Of a stretch of 7,311 bases of DNA, positions 7,264 to 7,311 are shown one piece after another. The stretch's first letter is position 1. The number at the start of each line of letters is the position of its first letter. Location: assembly GCA_002481295.1 (NCBI GenBank), contig DLDU01000011.1:1-7311 (forward strand). Direction: 5' to 3'. The notes beneath the pieces were generated by a model. That model made no database searches. It was not told the DNA's origin and saw nothing but the letters and a program-made list of their open reading frames with translations. Both the position numbers and the translations under genes were made by a program. Origin of the DNA: Prevotella sp. UBA7764 (GTDB lineage Bacteria; Bacteroidota; Bacteroidia; Bacteroidales; Bacteroidaceae).

Positions 7264-7311
7264 CTGTCCAATATGTTACTATGTCTTAATCTGTCCAATA
7301 TGTTACTATGT
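7226..7311 (-). repeat. 28-bp tandem repeat, three units, running off the window end
   Basis: Units are 7226-7253 (28 bp), 7254-7281 (28 bp, one C/T difference) and 7282-7308 (27 bp, one base missing), with three bases of a further unit at 7309-7311. Each unit carries TTACTATGT, the reverse complement of the ACATAGTAA core found on the other side of the gene (at 7248-7256, 7276-7284 and 7303-7311). The array is directly head-to-tail without spacers and may continue beyond the window. Confidence 0.85.

Noticed and set aside
7226..7311. CRISPR array
   Set aside because: The 28-bp units follow each other directly with no spacers, and no cas gene is present.
6639..7311. Classical insertion sequence
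   Set aside because: No transposase, and the flanking repeats are imperfect direct repeats of about 45 bp rather than terminal inverted repeats with short target duplications. A small non-autonomous unit remains possible and is reported as a finding.

Overview
The window looks like a chromosomal segment of a Bacteroidales bacterium, probably Prevotella-like. The grounds are a Bacteroidetes-type menaquinone gene order led by a hotdog thioesterase, promoter elements of the TTTG / TAnnTTTG type, weak Shine-Dalgarno signals, a secreted GH89 glycosidase, and a GxxExxY protein typical of this phylum. The genus is inferred from the style of the proteins, not proven.

Layout. Positions 1-267 hold no gene I can support, but are rich in inverted repeats: a perfect 18-bp-arm hairpin, a near-perfect 20-bp palindrome, and a likely terminator just beyond the glycosidase stop codon. 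Positions 268-2565 (minus strand) encode a complete secreted alpha-N-acetylglucosaminidase (GH89). A 100-bp divergent gap carries two face-to-face Bacteroidetes-type promoters. From 2666 to 6638 (plus strand) lies a tightly packed menaquinone operon: a MenI-like thioesterase, menF (isochorismate synthase), menD (SEPHCHC synthase) and menB (DHNA-CoA synthase). The junctions are a 4-bp overlap, a 14-bp overlap and a 1-bp gap, so the genes are almost certainly co-transcribed. Together they turn chorismate into isochorismate and SEPHCHC, close the second naphthoquinone ring, and release 1,4-dihydroxy-2-naphthoate from CoA. The MenH, MenC, MenE and MenA steps are not encoded here.

After menB the character of the sequence changes. 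A small gene for a GxxExxY protein (PD-(D/E)XK nuclease-like fold), lower in GC than the men genes, sits between AT-rich repeats built on the 9-mer ACATAGTAA: three copies before the gene, and after it one in the same orientation followed by three inverted. The downstream side contains a perfect 29-bp inverted repeat around a 53-nt loop and a 28-bp tandem repeat that runs off the end of the window. The conserved N-terminus of the protein continues upstream of its first ATG to an ATA codon where a start would be expected. This repeat-bounded GxxExxY unit, placed where menC/menE might have followed, is the least ordinary part of the window.
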